Source of the DNA: Euryarchaeota archaeon UBA346
Lineage (GTDB): Archaea; Thermoplasmatota; E2; DHVEG-1
Direction of reading: 5' to 3'
Length of the DNA: 5,967 nt
NCBI GenBank assembly: GCA_002496355.1
Contig: DAJP01000056.1
Coordinates: 1-5,967 of the forward strand
Below are positions 5,726 to 5,967 of this stretch, one piece after another (the stretch's first letter is position 1; each line of letters starts with the position of its first letter). Below the pieces are notes generated by a model. That model saw nothing but the letters and a program-made list of their open reading frames with translations, was not told where the DNA came from and ran no database searches. Made by a program: the position numbers and the translations under genes.

Positions 5726-5967
5726 TCAGCAAAGGAAGGAAACAATGGTTTTTTCGAACCGCAGAAGCTTCTTTTTATAATCCTTTATATACTCAAACGA
5801 AAAATCATAGGTGACGTCTGTAAGAATCAATGGTTCAGAAGGGGCAACTTGATAATCAATCTTTTTTTCGGGATGGTCTAACGCCTGTCGGACCTCCTCC
5901 AGAGAAAGGGTCCCTTCCCCGACTTTTTTCACTGCTGAAACGATCCGGCGAATCTGATTCCACAGAA
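5726..5967 (-). CDS. truA: tRNA pseudouridine synthase A, C-terminal part (5' end outside window)
   Basis: The last 79 residues are present, ending in TGA at 5726-5728; the gene runs off the right edge, so its start and its catalytic aspartate are not seen. TruA isomerises uridines at positions 38-40 of the tRNA anticodon arm to pseudouridine. Recognition rests on the family's C-terminal block: LWNQIRRIVSAVKKVGEG, then LSLEEVRQAL, then the APSEPLILTDVTY strand near the end. The LWNQIRRIV form (rather than the FLYHMVR form common in bacteria) suggests an archaeal protein. A 25-residue Lys-rich tail follows. The frame continues open upstream of the GTG at 5932 to the window edge, so that GTG is internal. 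Its stop is 18 bp from the pfkA stop, tail to tail. Confidence 0.88.
   Translation of the reverse strand, partial: LWNQIRRIVSAVKKVGEGTLSLEEVRQALDHPEKKIDYQVAPSEPLILTDVTYDFSFEYIKDYKKKLLRFEKTIVSFLC

Noticed and set aside
1..5967. CRISPR array, insertion sequence or toxin-antitoxin/defence module
   Set aside because: There are no regularly spaced repeats, no transposase or integrase motifs and no paired small genes on either strand.

Overview
The window looks archaeal, most plausibly from a Thermoplasmatota-like or related euryarchaeal lineage. The assignment to a phylum is inference. Supporting signs are A/T-rich TATA-like boxes at the expected distance before the genes and the tRNA, Shine-Dalgarno motifs, a tRNA gene with no encoded CCA, a TruA C-terminus of archaeal style, and secreted proteins built from PKD/Ig-like and calcium-loop modules that are rich in N-glycosylation sequons.

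Layout. The left three quarters (about 79-4325) holds two large minus-strand genes for secreted, probably cell-surface proteins. The first to be transcribed (4325 to 1557, 922 aa) has a signal peptide, an N-terminal region recalling bacterial wall-associated/RHS-type proteins, a DNRLRE-like beta-sandwich, further beta-rich segments and two terminal DxDxDG-type calcium loops. 53 bp behind it is a second gene (to 79), with a beta-sandwich, an Ig/PKD-like domain, a PKD domain and a compact C-terminal module. This gene appears to start at an ATT codon. Both genes contribute to a strongly AT-rich stretch centred on their junction (about 1320-2160).

The right part is housekeeping: a tRNA-Leu(CAA) gene (minus strand, 4472-4556), a complete plus-strand ATP-type phosphofructokinase gene (4700-5707) and, converging on it with 18 bp between the stops, the 3' end of truA (minus strand, cut by the window edge).

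The most interesting structure is at the edges of the two-gene surface cassette. The last 23 bp of tRNA-Leu (with one flanking base) recur in the same orientation at 33-55 (20 of 23 identical). A 16-bp exact direct repeat that resembles the T-arm of the same tRNA in the opposite orientation lies at 59-74 and 4393-4408. The surface genes therefore sit between tRNA-derived repeats, as expected for an old tRNA-targeted insertion, although no integrase is visible in the window. I found no CRISPR array, complete insertion sequence or defence system.
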